DNA of 64,000 nucleotides from Winslowiella toletana (GTDB taxonomy: Bacteria; Pseudomonadota; Gammaproteobacteria; Enterobacterales; Enterobacteriaceae). The DNA is taken from assembly GCF_017875465.1 (NCBI RefSeq), contig NZ_JAGGMQ010000001.1:496001-560000 (forward strand), in the 5' to 3' direction. Below are positions 19,250 through 27,493 of this stretch, one piece after another. A model generated the notes under the pieces. It had not been told where the DNA came from, made no database searches, and was given only the letters and a program-made list of their open reading frames with translations. The position numbers and the translations under genes were made by a program. The first letter of the stretch is position 1. Every line of letters begins with the position of its first letter.

Positions 19250-19966
19250 TTAATGCTCCAGCGTCAGTTCAATCATATCGGCGCGCGTCAGGCTGACGGA
19301 GTACTCCGCCATCGCGCCACCGTCCATCACGTTTAAGGTACGTACACACAGCAGCGGCGCCTGCAGGCCAATTTCCAGCAGCTTGCTCTCTTTGGCTTGC
19401 GCCTTGCGTGCGCTAATCCGTGTCTGATGACGCGTAAGCTGATGATTAAGTTGTTGATCGATAAATTCGTGCAGGGAGCCGCTATGGAACTGTTGCAGCT
19501 GCGGCCACCATGTCAGGTGGGGAATAAAGTGGTTAATTACACAGACCGGCACGCCATTGACCCGTCGTAACGTACGCAGATAGATCACATTCGCGCCTTC
19601 CGCACAGGCCAGCGCCGCCGCGACCTCGCTGCTGGCCGGGCGCAGCACCGCCAGCAGACGTTCGCTGGTGGGATGACTGCCCTGCTCCAGCAGGTTTTGA
19701 CTGAAGCGCGCCTGCGAGTGCAGCGGATAATCGTAAGGGCGCATCAGCACCAGGATGCCAATACCGTGACGGCGTTGCAGCAGCCCTTTATTGACCAGTT
19801 CATCCACCGCACGGCGCAGTGTGTGGCGGTTGACCGCATAACGGCTGGCCAGTTGTTGTTCCGAAGGAAGGTAGTCACCGCAGCGGTAACCCTGGCGCAG
19901 CTCTTCTTCAAGTTGCGCGGCGACGGCCTGATAGACAGTGGTCGGATGTCTGGATAAGTTCATCAT
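19250..19966 (-). CDS. phnF: GntR/HutC-family regulator of the phn operon
   Basis: 238 residues from the ATG at 19966, chosen because GGAGG lies 8 bases upstream and the length then matches PhnF (241); the frame is open 66 bases further up. N-terminal winged helix-turn-helix (SEQQLASRYAVNRHTLRRAVDEL) and C-terminal UTRA ligand domain (ARFSQNLLEQGSHPTS, AEYSVSLTRADMIE). First gene of the C-P lyase operon; a predicted repressor of it. Confidence 0.94.
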   Translation of the reverse strand: MMNLSRHPTTVYQAVAAQLEEELRQGYRCGDYLPSEQQLASRYAVNRHTLRRAVDELVNKGLLQRRHGIGILVLMRPYDYPLHSQARFSQNLLEQGSHPTSERLLAVLRPASSEVAAALACAEGANVIYLRTLRRVNGVPVCVINHFIPHLTWWPQLQQFHSGSLHEFIDQQLNHQLTRHQTRISARKAQAKESKLLEIGLQAPLLCVRTLNVMDGGAMAEYSVSLTRADMIELTLEH

Positions 19967-20066
19967 AAGCGTAACCTCCGTAACACGGGGATGGCGAAAA
20001 TCGCGTTCCGTCACCGCTGTTAACTGACTCATCGGTTCTGGTGTGCAATTACCTTGCCGTTATCGT

Positions 20067-20084
20067 GTGACAGGGAGGTTAAAG
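20067..20084 (-). promoter_or_regulatory. Candidate Pho box upstream of phnF
   Basis: Minus strand CTTTAACCTCCCTGTCAC: the second half is a perfect CTGTCAC, the first matches at 4 of 7. GGTAAT about 13 bases downstream is a weak -10. The match is equal in score to the phnC box, but I found it by eye and the position is about 100 bases before phnF. Confidence 0.45.
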
Positions 20085-20129
20085 TGAGATTGCATACTGA
20101 TGAATTTGCCGTGCAGGCTGTGGTGCAGA

Positions 20130-20179
20130 TTGACTCTTACTGCCAAATGGCTAAGATAGACTATGTCAAATGGCAGTAA
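20130..20179 (+). promoter_or_regulatory. Promoter and operator of the Xre/RES module
   Basis: TTGACT (20130-20135) and TAAGAT (20152-20157), spaced 16, form a plausible promoter. It is overlaid by a 9-bp inverted repeat TTACTGCCA (20137-20145) / TGGCAGTAA (20171-20179) and a direct repeat CAAATGGC (20144-20151 and 20167-20174). Such symmetry is expected for autorepression by the Xre-type antitoxin encoded next. Confidence 0.55.
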
Positions 20180-20190
20180 TGAGGTCGACA

Positions 20191-20631
20191 ATGAAAACCT
20201 ATTCTCTCCCGCTAAAAACCGAGACGCCCGCCAGTTTATGGGTGGCGGCGAACCTGCCGGATGCCTCCGGCCCGGAGCTGCGCGGCCTGATGTCACTGGG
20301 TTTGCAGGTCGGGGTGATCGATAATATCCGCGATATCGTCGGATTTAAAAAAGAGGAGTTTCTCGCAACCCTCGGACTGAGCGCCCGCAGTATCGCGCGC
20401 CGTAAAGATCGGCTGTCGCCGATTGAGAGTGAATCGATTACCCGCTATGTCACCGCTTTCGACCTGGCGTTATCGATGTTTAACAACGATTATCAAAAAA
20501 CCATTAACTGGATGGATACGCCCGCCCGCGTACTGGGTGGTGAAACGCCAAATCAGGCGATGAAGACCGAAACCGGCGCGCGTGATGTGATGAGCCTGAT
20601 CGAAGGCATTAAACATGGCGTGGTAATGTGA
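20191..20631 (+). CDS. Xre/MbcA/ParS-type antitoxin (DUF2384)
   Basis: 146 residues from the ATG at 20191 (GAGG 6 bases upstream). The N-terminal helical Xre-like DNA-binding part is followed by the DUF2384 toxin-binding domain: SARSIARRKDRLSPIESESITRY and the C-terminal NWMDTPARVLGGETPNQAM, which is diagnostic. It neutralises the RES toxin encoded immediately downstream and probably represses the pair. Stop and next start overlap as GTGA. Confidence 0.9.
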   Translation: MKTYSLPLKTETPASLWVAANLPDASGPELRGLMSLGLQVGVIDNIRDIVGFKKEEFLATLGLSARSIARRKDRLSPIESESITRYVTAFDLALSMFNNDYQKTINWMDTPARVLGGETPNQAMKTETGARDVMSLIEGIKHGVVM

Positions 20632-21095
20632 TTCTGTATCGCTTCTGCCAGAAAAAGTGGGTAGCCACCGCATGGAGCGGCGTCGGTGCGGTCAATAACA
20701 GCCTGGCGCGCTGGAATATGCCGGGGACGCCGATGGTCTATCTGGCGTCTTCAGTATCGCTGGCGATGCTGGAAATTCTGGTGCATGTACAGGATGAATC
20801 GATTCTGGAATGGTATCAGCTGATGAGCATTGAGATCCCCGATGCGCGGATCGCCAAACTGGATCCGCACGATCTGCCCGCTAACTGGAATTCTGAGGTG
20901 CCAGGTCGCGCCACCAAACAGATTGGCAGCGGCTGGTTCAGCGGAGCATCGAGCGTGGCGCTGATGGTGCCCTCCGCGATTGTGCCAATGGAATACAATG
21001 CGCTGCTGAATAACCAGCATCCCGATTTTGCCGCCTGCCTGAAGACGGTAAAAATGCTGGATTTCGCTTTTGATCCGCGGTTGACGATGCCGTAA
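20628..21095 (+). CDS. RES-domain toxin (NAD+-degrading)
   Basis: 155 residues starting at GTG 20628, coupled to the antitoxin. The RES fold is recognised by LYRFC at the N terminus, SLARWNMPGTPMVYLASSVSLAMLEILVH with the conserved R, Y and E, and the serine in VPSAIVPMEYNALLNNQHPDF. Family members deplete NAD+ and stop growth when the antitoxin is lost. It ends just before a REP-like palindrome and converges on the SDR gene. Confidence 0.92.
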   Translation: MILYRFCQKKWVATAWSGVGAVNNSLARWNMPGTPMVYLASSVSLAMLEILVHVQDESILEWYQLMSIEIPDARIAKLDPHDLPANWNSEVPGRATKQIGSGWFSGASSVALMVPSAIVPMEYNALLNNQHPDFAACLKTVKMLDFAFDPRLTMP

Positions 21096-21101
21096 TTAAC
21101 A

Positions 21102-21163
21102 CGGGCGGCGAGAACGCCGCCCCTACATTAGTATGACCGTAGGGGCGGCGTTTTCGCCGCCCG
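21102..21163. repeat. REP-like paired palindrome, copy 1
   Basis: Two GC-rich stem-loops in opposite orientation: GGGCGGCG-AGAA-CGCCGCCC, then GGGGCGGCG-TTTT-CGCCGCCC, joined by CTACATTAGTATGACCGTA. The whole unit is also an inverted repeat. It lies between convergent genes and resembles other copies at 26.8, 33.2 and 43.9 kb. Confidence 0.85.
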
Positions 21164-21166
21164 CGA

Positions 21167-22012
21167 CTATTCCGGGAAATCCGTGCCCAGCGTCGTCTCC
21201 TTCCACTGCTCAATTTCCGCCAGACGCTGTTTTAACTTACTGGTTACCGCCTCAAAACCAAACTTGCCCATCACCAGATGGCGTGGCGGATTGTCCTGTT
21301 GCGTAATGGCAATCATCGCCTGCGCCGCACGTGCCGGATCGCCAGGCTGCTTACCGCTATACTGCGCGGTATTGTTCATCCGCGCCGCCGAGGTTTCCGC
21401 ATAATCCGCAATCTGGCTGGCGGTCTGACGCAGCGATCGTCCGGCCCAGTCGGTACGGAACGGTCCCGGCTCGACGCAGGTCACCTTAATCCCCAGCGGC
21501 GCGCCTTCAGCCGCCAGCGAATCTGACCAGCCTTCAACCGCATGCTTGCTGGCGGAGTAGTAACCGGATCCCGGAAATCCAATCAGACCGGCAACCGAGG
21601 TGATATTAATCACGTGCCCGCTGCGCGCCTTACGCATCGCCGGTAACAGCGCGCGCGTCATGGCAAACAGACCAAAGACATTGGCGTCGAACTGAGCACG
21701 GATTTCCGCCTCAACCCCCTCTTCCACCGAGCTTTGATAACCATAGCCAGCGTTATTCACCAGCACATCAACCGTGCCGAATTTCTCCAGCGTCTGTTTC
21801 ACCGCGCGGGCAATATTTTCGCTATCGGTAACATCCAGCGTCAGCGCCAGCGTGCTGGCGTCATGACCGGCCACCAGATCGCTAATCTGCTGCTGATTAC
21901 GTGCGGTCACCACCACGTTAAATCCTTGTGCAATGGCCTGCTGCGCAAGTTCACGGCCAAAGCCAGTGGAACAGCCGGTGATAAACCAGACAGGGCGTTT
22001 CTCTGCAACCAT
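21167..22012 (-). CDS. Short-chain dehydrogenase/reductase
   Basis: 281 residues, classical SDR: cofactor motif TGCSTGFGRELA near the N terminus, NNAGYG, catalytic S in ITSVAGL and YYSASK (Tyr-x-x-x-Lys), and the PG motif VEPGPFRTDW. Uses NAD(P)H on an unknown alcohol or ketone. It is the most 3' gene of the minus-strand cluster but is separated from hyuB by 143 bases with a hairpin, so it may have its own promoter. Confidence 0.88.
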   Translation of the reverse strand: MVAEKRPVWFITGCSTGFGRELAQQAIAQGFNVVVTARNQQQISDLVAGHDASTLALTLDVTDSENIARAVKQTLEKFGTVDVLVNNAGYGYQSSVEEGVEAEIRAQFDANVFGLFAMTRALLPAMRKARSGHVINITSVAGLIGFPGSGYYSASKHAVEGWSDSLAAEGAPLGIKVTCVEPGPFRTDWAGRSLRQTASQIADYAETSAARMNNTAQYSGKQPGDPARAAQAMIAITQQDNPPRHLVMGKFGFEAVTSKLKQRLAEIEQWKETTLGTDFPE

Positions 22013-22062
22013 AGTGTTATCCTCATCAGAATCAGTGGTGAATCATCGTAAACAGATAAGAG

Positions 22063-22087
22063 CCCGACCACGAATGCGGTCGGGTTT
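22063..22087. terminator. Hairpin after the hydantoinase operon
   Basis: Stem CCCGACC / GGTCGGG with an 8-base loop, followed by only a short T run (on the plus strand). Placed between hyuB and the SDR gene, probably a weak terminator. Confidence 0.45.
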
Positions 22088-22155
22088 GATGGTAAACAGC
22101 ATAGTCACTAACGAAGAGGGCTGGCGTGGCGGTTTGTGCGCAACGGTAAAAGGCG

Positions 22156-24129
22156 TCAGGTCAGCGCCGGAAAACGCTGGCGCAATTCGGCAAATAGCGT
22201 GGCCATCTGCGCAACCAGCGGCTGATCGGCATGCTGCCCGGCTTTTACCGCCGCAAACAGCTGATGCTTAAGAAAATGACGCCACACCACTGGCGACGAT
22301 GCAAGAAATGCAGTCAGCAGCTGATAGCGTTCAGGCGTCCACAGCGCTTCGAATTCACGGCGCGCCTCGCCAACATCAAAGTGTTCAGCCGGATCGCGCG
22401 CCACCATCGCCGCGCGCCGCTGCTCCGTCTGTGCATAGTCCACCTCATCGTTAACAATTACCACGCCGTAATCGCGCTGCGCCGCCTGCAGCGAAACAAA
22501 ACCGCAGCGTACATCGCGCAATACCGCCAGCGGCTGGCGCTGACTGGCTGCGCCATAGCCGCCCGCTCCCGGCCCTTTAATAGCAATCACATCGCCGGGA
22601 CCGCAATGGATCACATCGGTATTGCCATGCTCAGTAGTACCGGTCGCCGAACGGGTGCGAAACCACGAGGTGGATCCGGCACGACCACCCGCCGCGCCCG
22701 CCGAGGCAAATACCGAACGGTTGCGGTTACGCGCCGTAATGGTGGTATTGGGCGCAAAAACCTCAAACGCCATTTCCGTCGCCAGCCCACCGCGATACTT
22801 ACCGGCGCCAGCACTGTCGGCCACCAGACCGTAACGGTGGAACAGCACCGGCACTTCGGCTTCGTTAATTTCAATCGGCGTATTTTTCAGGAAAGCAGAC
22901 AGGCCGCCGGAACCATCCGGGCCATCATGCTGCGGCGTGCCACCGGCTCCGCCACCCACCGGCCCGAGTGATGCCACCACGGTGCGGCTCTGCTGGTCAA
23001 CCGTACGGATATTGATAATCGAATTGCCGCCCGGTGAGTTAGCCGGTAAGCGCTGCGGCATCGCCAGCGAGAACGCGCCGACGGTGGCAATTTGCGACAT
23101 CGCACAGGTCAGCGAGCGCATCCCGACGGCGGCGGGCGCTTCGCAGTTCATAATGGTGCCCGGCGGCAAAATCGCCCGTGTCGGGCGCAGCGTACCGGCG
23201 TTCAGCAACAGCGATCGATCCAGCGTCGACAACACGTAGGTCACCCCCACCAGCGCCAGCGGATGACGTTCACGACCACCGGTCGGCATATTGAGCGACG
23301 ACATCAGTTGCGGATCGCTGCCGGTGTAATCCAGCGCCAGCGTTTCACCGGTTACGCGCAGGGTCACCGCGATACGGCAGGGATAACCTCCTTCGCCATC
23401 TTCATCGGCATAGTCGGCATAGAAATAGTCGCCATCAGGAATGGTGGCGATAATATTGCGCGCCTGCTGTTCGGCGTAATCAAGGATGCCTTCGATACCG
23501 CTAATAAAATCATCGACGCCAAAGCGCGCAATAATCTCCTGTACCTTGCGTTCACCGATATTCACCGAAGCGATTTGCGCATTAAAATCGCCCCAGTTCT
23601 GCTCCGGCGCGCGCACATTCAGCCGCATAATGCGCGCCACCTCTTCGTTCAGCTGGCCGCCAGCGATAATTTTTAGCGGTGGAATGCGAATTCCCTCCTG
23701 CACAATATCGGTCAGCGAACGCGACAGCGACGCCGGCACCGCGCCGCCCACATCGGTGTTATGAATATGGCCGACCACAAAGCAGACGATCTCGTCCTGA
23801 TAAAATACCGGCTTCCAGATATGAATATCCGGCGAATGGGTCGCCACATTACCGGCGTAGGCGTCATTGGTAATGCAGATATCCCCCTGCTGATAACTGT
23901 CGATCAGCGCCAGCACCGGGCCATAATCGATGCCACTATACCAGGGCGCGCCAAAGCTGCGCGGCGAAGCAAACGCCAGTCCGCTGCGGCTGACAATCTG
24001 GCAAGAGAAGTCTTCGGTCTCTTTGACAAACGTAGAGTGCGCGGTGCGCATCAGGGTAAACGCCATTGCATCGGCGGCGGCCGCGCAGTAGTTGGCTAAA
24101 ATTTGCAGATTACGACCATCAATCGCCAT
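22156..24129 (-). CDS. Hydantoinase B / oxoprolinase family subunit
   Basis: 657 residues from the ATG at 24129 inside the 3' end of the A-subunit gene, with GGGAGC upstream; a longer frame to 24231 merely overlaps that gene. Family marks: RTAHSTFVKETEDFSC, DYGPVLALIDSYQQGDICITNDAYAGNVATHSPD, and the glycine-rich GPVGGGAGGTPQHDGPDGSGG. Forms an ATP-dependent amidohydrolase with the A subunit, opening a cyclic amide such as a hydantoin or 5-oxoproline, or acting as a carboxylase. The true substrate is unknown. Confidence 0.88.
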   Translation of the reverse strand: MAIDGRNLQILANYCAAAADAMAFTLMRTAHSTFVKETEDFSCQIVSRSGLAFASPRSFGAPWYSGIDYGPVLALIDSYQQGDICITNDAYAGNVATHSPDIHIWKPVFYQDEIVCFVVGHIHNTDVGGAVPASLSRSLTDIVQEGIRIPPLKIIAGGQLNEEVARIMRLNVRAPEQNWGDFNAQIASVNIGERKVQEIIARFGVDDFISGIEGILDYAEQQARNIIATIPDGDYFYADYADEDGEGGYPCRIAVTLRVTGETLALDYTGSDPQLMSSLNMPTGGRERHPLALVGVTYVLSTLDRSLLLNAGTLRPTRAILPPGTIMNCEAPAAVGMRSLTCAMSQIATVGAFSLAMPQRLPANSPGGNSIINIRTVDQQSRTVVASLGPVGGGAGGTPQHDGPDGSGGLSAFLKNTPIEINEAEVPVLFHRYGLVADSAGAGKYRGGLATEMAFEVFAPNTTITARNRNRSVFASAGAAGGRAGSTSWFRTRSATGTTEHGNTDVIHCGPGDVIAIKGPGAGGYGAASQRQPLAVLRDVRCGFVSLQAAQRDYGVVIVNDEVDYAQTEQRRAAMVARDPAEHFDVGEARREFEALWTPERYQLLTAFLASSPVVWRHFLKHQLFAAVKAGQHADQPLVAQMATLFAELRQRFPALT

Positions 24130-26179
24130 GATGCGCTCCCGGCAGCGGAGTAATAAGTAAGTTACCAAAGTCATCGACACGGACCTGCATCGCTGGCGGC
24201 ACACAGGTGGTGCAGTCATCCTGCGCCACAATCACCGGCCCGGTGAACTGATGGCCGGCGCGCAGCGTAGCGCGCTGCATCACATCCACCGCCCACCACT
24301 GACCATCGATCCACGCCTGTACCTGTTTCACCACCTCAACCGGTTTATCCGCCTGTGGCAGACGATTAAGCCGTGGTTTTGGCGTCGGCGATGACAGCAC
24401 CAGCCGCAGACTGATCATCTGCACCGGCGCGCTGGCATCGCAGTGACCAAACAGCTGGGTATGCCGCCGATCAAATGCCGCACGCATCGCCTGCACATCA
24501 CCCTGCTCCAGCCAGTTCTGCTGTAATGGCACCTCAATTTCAAACGACTGACCGCGATAGCGCATATCGGCGGAGAACTGCAAGCTGCGCGGCAGCTGTG
24601 CGCCATGTTCGCTATCCAGCCAGCCTTCCCCCTCGGCGCGCAAAGCCGCGCTATGGCTGATTAGCGGTGTGGCCATCGCCTGATCGACCTCGGCGTACAG
24701 CGTGCGAATAAAGTCATTTTTGATATCGGCCACCAGCCCGCCAAGCGCCGACAGCACCCCCGGCGTAGGCGGCACCACTACCCCCTTCATATTCAGTTCA
24801 CGTGCAAGGAAGCAGCCCATCATCGGCCCCGCGCCACCAAAGGCAAGGAACCAGAACTCGCGCGGATCGATACCAAAGCGCGACAGCAACCCGCTGGTAT
24901 CGCTGTACATACTGGAAACCGCCAGCGCGATAATGGTTTCCGCCGTCTCTTCCACCGTGATGCCCAGCGGTTGCGCCAGCTTATCCACTGCCGCGCGCGC
25001 CGCCGCCACATCCACCTGCACCGCGTTATAGCCCAGCCCGCCATGGCCGATCAGCCCACAGGCGGCAAATGCATCGGTGGCGGTTGCTTGCGTGCCGCCG
25101 CGCTGAAAGCAGACCGGCCCCGGCAGAGAACCGGCGCTGTCTGGCCCCACCTGCAATACGCCGAGAGGATCCAGCCAGGCAATCGAACCGCCCCCCTGAC
25201 CAACGGAAGTCACCGATACTGACGGAATAAAAATCGGGAAATCGCCAATAATCTCGCCGCTGCCATATTCCGGCTTACCGTTGATGATCACCGCCACATC
25301 GGCGCTGGTGCCGCCAATATCCAGACTCAGTAATTTGTCGAAACCACAGCTTTCAGCAATATAGCTGGCGCCAATCACGCCAGATGCGGTGCCGGAAAGC
25401 ACCATCTGCACGCACTCATCTTTGGCCTGCGCCACGCTCATTACGCCGCCATTGGATTTGGTGATACGCGGCGGCACCGGCACCCCCATGGTGCTTAGTG
25501 CCTGTTCAAAAGCCTGCAGATAGTGGATCACTTTCGGCTGTACATAGGCATTAATCGTGGCGGTAATGGTGCGTTCATACTCACGAATAATCGGCCAGAT
25601 ATCGGCGGAACAGCAGGTCAGCAGCTCAGGCGCCAGTTCCGCAATGATCGCTTTCACCTGCGCTTCGTTTTCGCGGTTGCGATAGCTGTGCAGCAGCGAA
25701 ACCACAATGCCCTCACAACCTGCCGCACGCGCGGCGGCAATCGCCGCCGCCACGCTCTGATGATCGACGGTTTTCAGTACCTTACCATCGCTGCCGGTGC
25801 GCTCCTGAATCGGGAATACCCGGTCACGGGAAATTAACGGATCAGGGCGACGCGAGAACAGATCGTGAATATGGGGAATTTTCAGCCGCGCCAGCTCCAG
25901 CACATCGCAGAAGCCCTCGGTGGCAAACAGCGCCAGCCTGACGCCTTTGCGCTGGATCACCGCATTAACTCCCACCGTGGTGCCATGGGTAAAGTAGTGA
26001 ATATCTTGCGGGGCGATGCCGTCACGCTGCTGCAACTGCATCAGACCGGTGGTGATTTCACTGCCGGGACTGTCGGGACGCGACAGCACTTTCAGCGTAC
26101 GGATGCTGTTATCACGCTCATCCAGCAGGGCAAAATCGGTGAACGAGCCGCCGATATCGACGCCAACACGGTAGCTCAT
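24119..26179 (-). CDS. Hydantoinase A / oxoprolinase family subunit
   Basis: 686 residues. Starts MSYRVGVDIGGSFTDFALL, the ASKHA-type phosphate loop; further marks are THGTTVGVNAVIQRKG, SLDIGGTSADVAVI and FGGAGPMMGCFLARELNMKGVVVPP. ATP-dependent ring opening with the B subunit is the usual role (N-methylhydantoin, hydantoin or 5-oxoproline). Start overlaps the acetyltransferase stop in TAATG, so acetyltransferase, A and B are one coupled operon. Confidence 0.9.
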   Translation of the reverse strand: MSYRVGVDIGGSFTDFALLDERDNSIRTLKVLSRPDSPGSEITTGLMQLQQRDGIAPQDIHYFTHGTTVGVNAVIQRKGVRLALFATEGFCDVLELARLKIPHIHDLFSRRPDPLISRDRVFPIQERTGSDGKVLKTVDHQSVAAAIAAARAAGCEGIVVSLLHSYRNRENEAQVKAIIAELAPELLTCCSADIWPIIREYERTITATINAYVQPKVIHYLQAFEQALSTMGVPVPPRITKSNGGVMSVAQAKDECVQMVLSGTASGVIGASYIAESCGFDKLLSLDIGGTSADVAVIINGKPEYGSGEIIGDFPIFIPSVSVTSVGQGGGSIAWLDPLGVLQVGPDSAGSLPGPVCFQRGGTQATATDAFAACGLIGHGGLGYNAVQVDVAAARAAVDKLAQPLGITVEETAETIIALAVSSMYSDTSGLLSRFGIDPREFWFLAFGGAGPMMGCFLARELNMKGVVVPPTPGVLSALGGLVADIKNDFIRTLYAEVDQAMATPLISHSAALRAEGEGWLDSEHGAQLPRSLQFSADMRYRGQSFEIEVPLQQNWLEQGDVQAMRAAFDRRHTQLFGHCDASAPVQMISLRLVLSSPTPKPRLNRLPQADKPVEVVKQVQAWIDGQWWAVDVMQRATLRAGHQFTGPVIVAQDDCTTCVPPAMQVRVDDFGNLLITPLPGAHHGD

Positions 26180-26646
26180 TATGGCTGCTCCTGACGGTCA
26201 GCTCTGGCGTATTCCATCAGCCGCTCAGGTTGCGCCACCGCGCGCCAGCCCGCCCGGCGATAGACTTCATGCGCATCATCAGTCGCCAGCAGCCAGCGAC
26301 GAACGGTTGGTAAATCGGGATGGGTCACCACACTCTGCGCAAACCAGCGGCCCAGACCACGCCCGCGATGCTCAGCGTCGATAATCACATCGCTCAGATA
26401 AGCAAAACGGGTGTAATCGGTAATCAGGCGGCCAAAACCGACCTGCTGCCGTTGCCAGTAAATACCGAACGGCAGCGACCCGGCAAGCGAGCGCAGCGTC
26501 ATCTCACGTGGCTGATCTTTGGCCCAGTAGCTATGTTGCGACAGCTGATGGTGAATCCAGTCGATATCGAGTTTTGCCGCATCGCTACTCAGTAAATAAT
26601 CATCGCGCTGCCATTCCGCCAGCTGCGGTGAAAAAGGTAAAAACAT
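26179..26646 (-). CDS. GNAT family N-acetyltransferase
   Basis: 155 residues from the ATG at 26646 (AGGAG 7 bases upstream). The acetyl-CoA-binding motif reads VIIDAEHRGRGLGRWFAQSVV (motif A, R/Q-x-x-G-x-G/A) and the C-terminal part LLATDDAHEVYRRAGW is typical. Substrate unknown. First gene of the transcription unit with hyuA and hyuB. It is not PhnO-like in context. Confidence 0.85.
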   Translation of the reverse strand: MFLPFSPQLAEWQRDDYLLSSDAAKLDIDWIHHQLSQHSYWAKDQPREMTLRSLAGSLPFGIYWQRQQVGFGRLITDYTRFAYLSDVIIDAEHRGRGLGRWFAQSVVTHPDLPTVRRWLLATDDAHEVYRRAGWRAVAQPERLMEYARADRQEQP

Positions 26647-26755
26647 GGTGGCTCCTGGTGACTGAAAAACAGACACTCTGAGTTTACGAAGTTAGCGGCG
26701 GGTGTTTTTGGCGAACGAGGGGCGGCAACAGCGAATTTATGGCGAAATTTGCGGC

Positions 26756-26771
26756 CAGAAAAAATTTTCTG
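26756..26771. promoter_or_regulatory. Lrp-type palindrome upstream of GNAT-hyuAB
   Basis: CAGAAAAAATTTTCTG, with 7-bp arms CAGAAAA/TTTTCTG around AA, closely fits the Lrp/AsnC consensus pattern CAG-(A/T)-rich-CTG. Sixteen bases (26759-26774) are identical to a site upstream of the aldehyde dehydrogenase operon at 42054-42069. An Lrp-family gene lies about 90 bases away. Confidence 0.55.
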
Positions 26772-26810
26772 CCGGGGGGATTTTTATTGCAAAGGTCAGA
26801 CAGCTAACAC

Positions 26811-26831
26811 GGGCGGCGGGGAGTGCCGCCC
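26811..26831. repeat. REP-like palindrome, copy 2 (single arm)
   Basis: GGGCGGC-GGGGAGT-GCCGCCC preceded by CAC, a diverged single stem-loop of the family seen at 21.1, 33.2 and 43.9 kb. It sits just after the Lrp-family stop codon. Confidence 0.65.
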
Positions 26832-26843
26832 TTGCGTAGCTCA

Positions 26844-27350
26844 CTAAAACTCCACCTGCGAATGACGTGAAATCAGTGAGCGCAGCGGCACGCTGCTTTT
26901 CATAATCGGCGACTTAATCACGATATAGCTAAAGTACTTATCGATACCGACTTTGGCATCCAGCAAGCCTTCAATCACTTCCTGATAGTGCTCAATACTG
27001 CGGGTGATAAAGCGTAACAGATAGTCATAACCGCCGGTGATCAGATGGCATTCCATCAGTTCATCCACTTCGCGAATCGCGTTCTCAAATTTCTGGAAAT
27101 CTTCGCGGCGATGGCCTGCCAGCGTCACTTCGGTAAACACCGTCACTGAATCGGTAATTTTGGTCAGATTGATATGGGCTTCATAGCCGGTAATAAAGCC
27201 CGCGGTCTCAAGACGTTTTACGCGCTGTAAGCAGGGACTGGGCGAAAGCCCAACGGCGTCGGCAAGGTTCACATTGCTGATGCGGCCATCTTTTTGCAGT
27301 TGCACCAGGATATTGATGTCGATGCGGTCCAGTTTCATTAAGCCGTTCAT
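26844..27350 (-). CDS. Lrp/AsnC family transcriptional regulator
   Basis: 168 residues from the ATG at 27350 (AGGGG 4 bases upstream). N-terminal helix-turn-helix: DRIDINILVQLQKDGRISNVNLADAVGLSPSPCLQRVKRLE. C-terminal RAM ligand-binding domain with VTLAGHRREDFQKF and ITGGYDYLLRF. Probably senses an amino acid and controls the surrounding catabolic genes. Palindromes of Lrp type occur upstream of two neighbouring transcription units. Lies 143 bases after the aminotransferase gene. Confidence 0.9.
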   Translation of the reverse strand: MNGLMKLDRIDINILVQLQKDGRISNVNLADAVGLSPSPCLQRVKRLETAGFITGYEAHINLTKITDSVTVFTEVTLAGHRREDFQKFENAIREVDELMECHLITGGYDYLLRFITRSIEHYQEVIEGLLDAKVGIDKYFSYIVIKSPIMKSSVPLRSLISRHSQVEF

Positions 27351-27417
27351 AGAACCCCTCATTGTTACCCAATTGTGCGCGCCTCGCTTGATGGTATAAC
27401 ACGCTTTCTGGTCAGCG

Positions 27418-27454
27418 CGCCAGCGCTAAGCGGAGCCAGACCCTTGCGCTGGCG
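27418..27454. promoter_or_regulatory. Hairpin between aminotransferase and Lrp genes
   Basis: Perfect 9-bp stem CGCCAGCGC / GCGCTGGCG with a 19-base loop and no U tract. It could attenuate read-through from the aminotransferase gene into the regulator gene. Confidence 0.4.
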
Positions 27455-27493
27455 GCCATGATAACTTCAACAATTTCAATGAGGAAACTATGA

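Noticed and set aside
22231..22971. 246-codon antisense frame opposite hydantoinase B
   Set aside because: Shadow of a well-conserved gene; no similarity to known proteins.
24130..24231. Longer hydantoinase B start
   Set aside because: It lies wholly within the hydantoinase A gene; the ATG at 24129 has a ribosome site and starts the conserved sequence.
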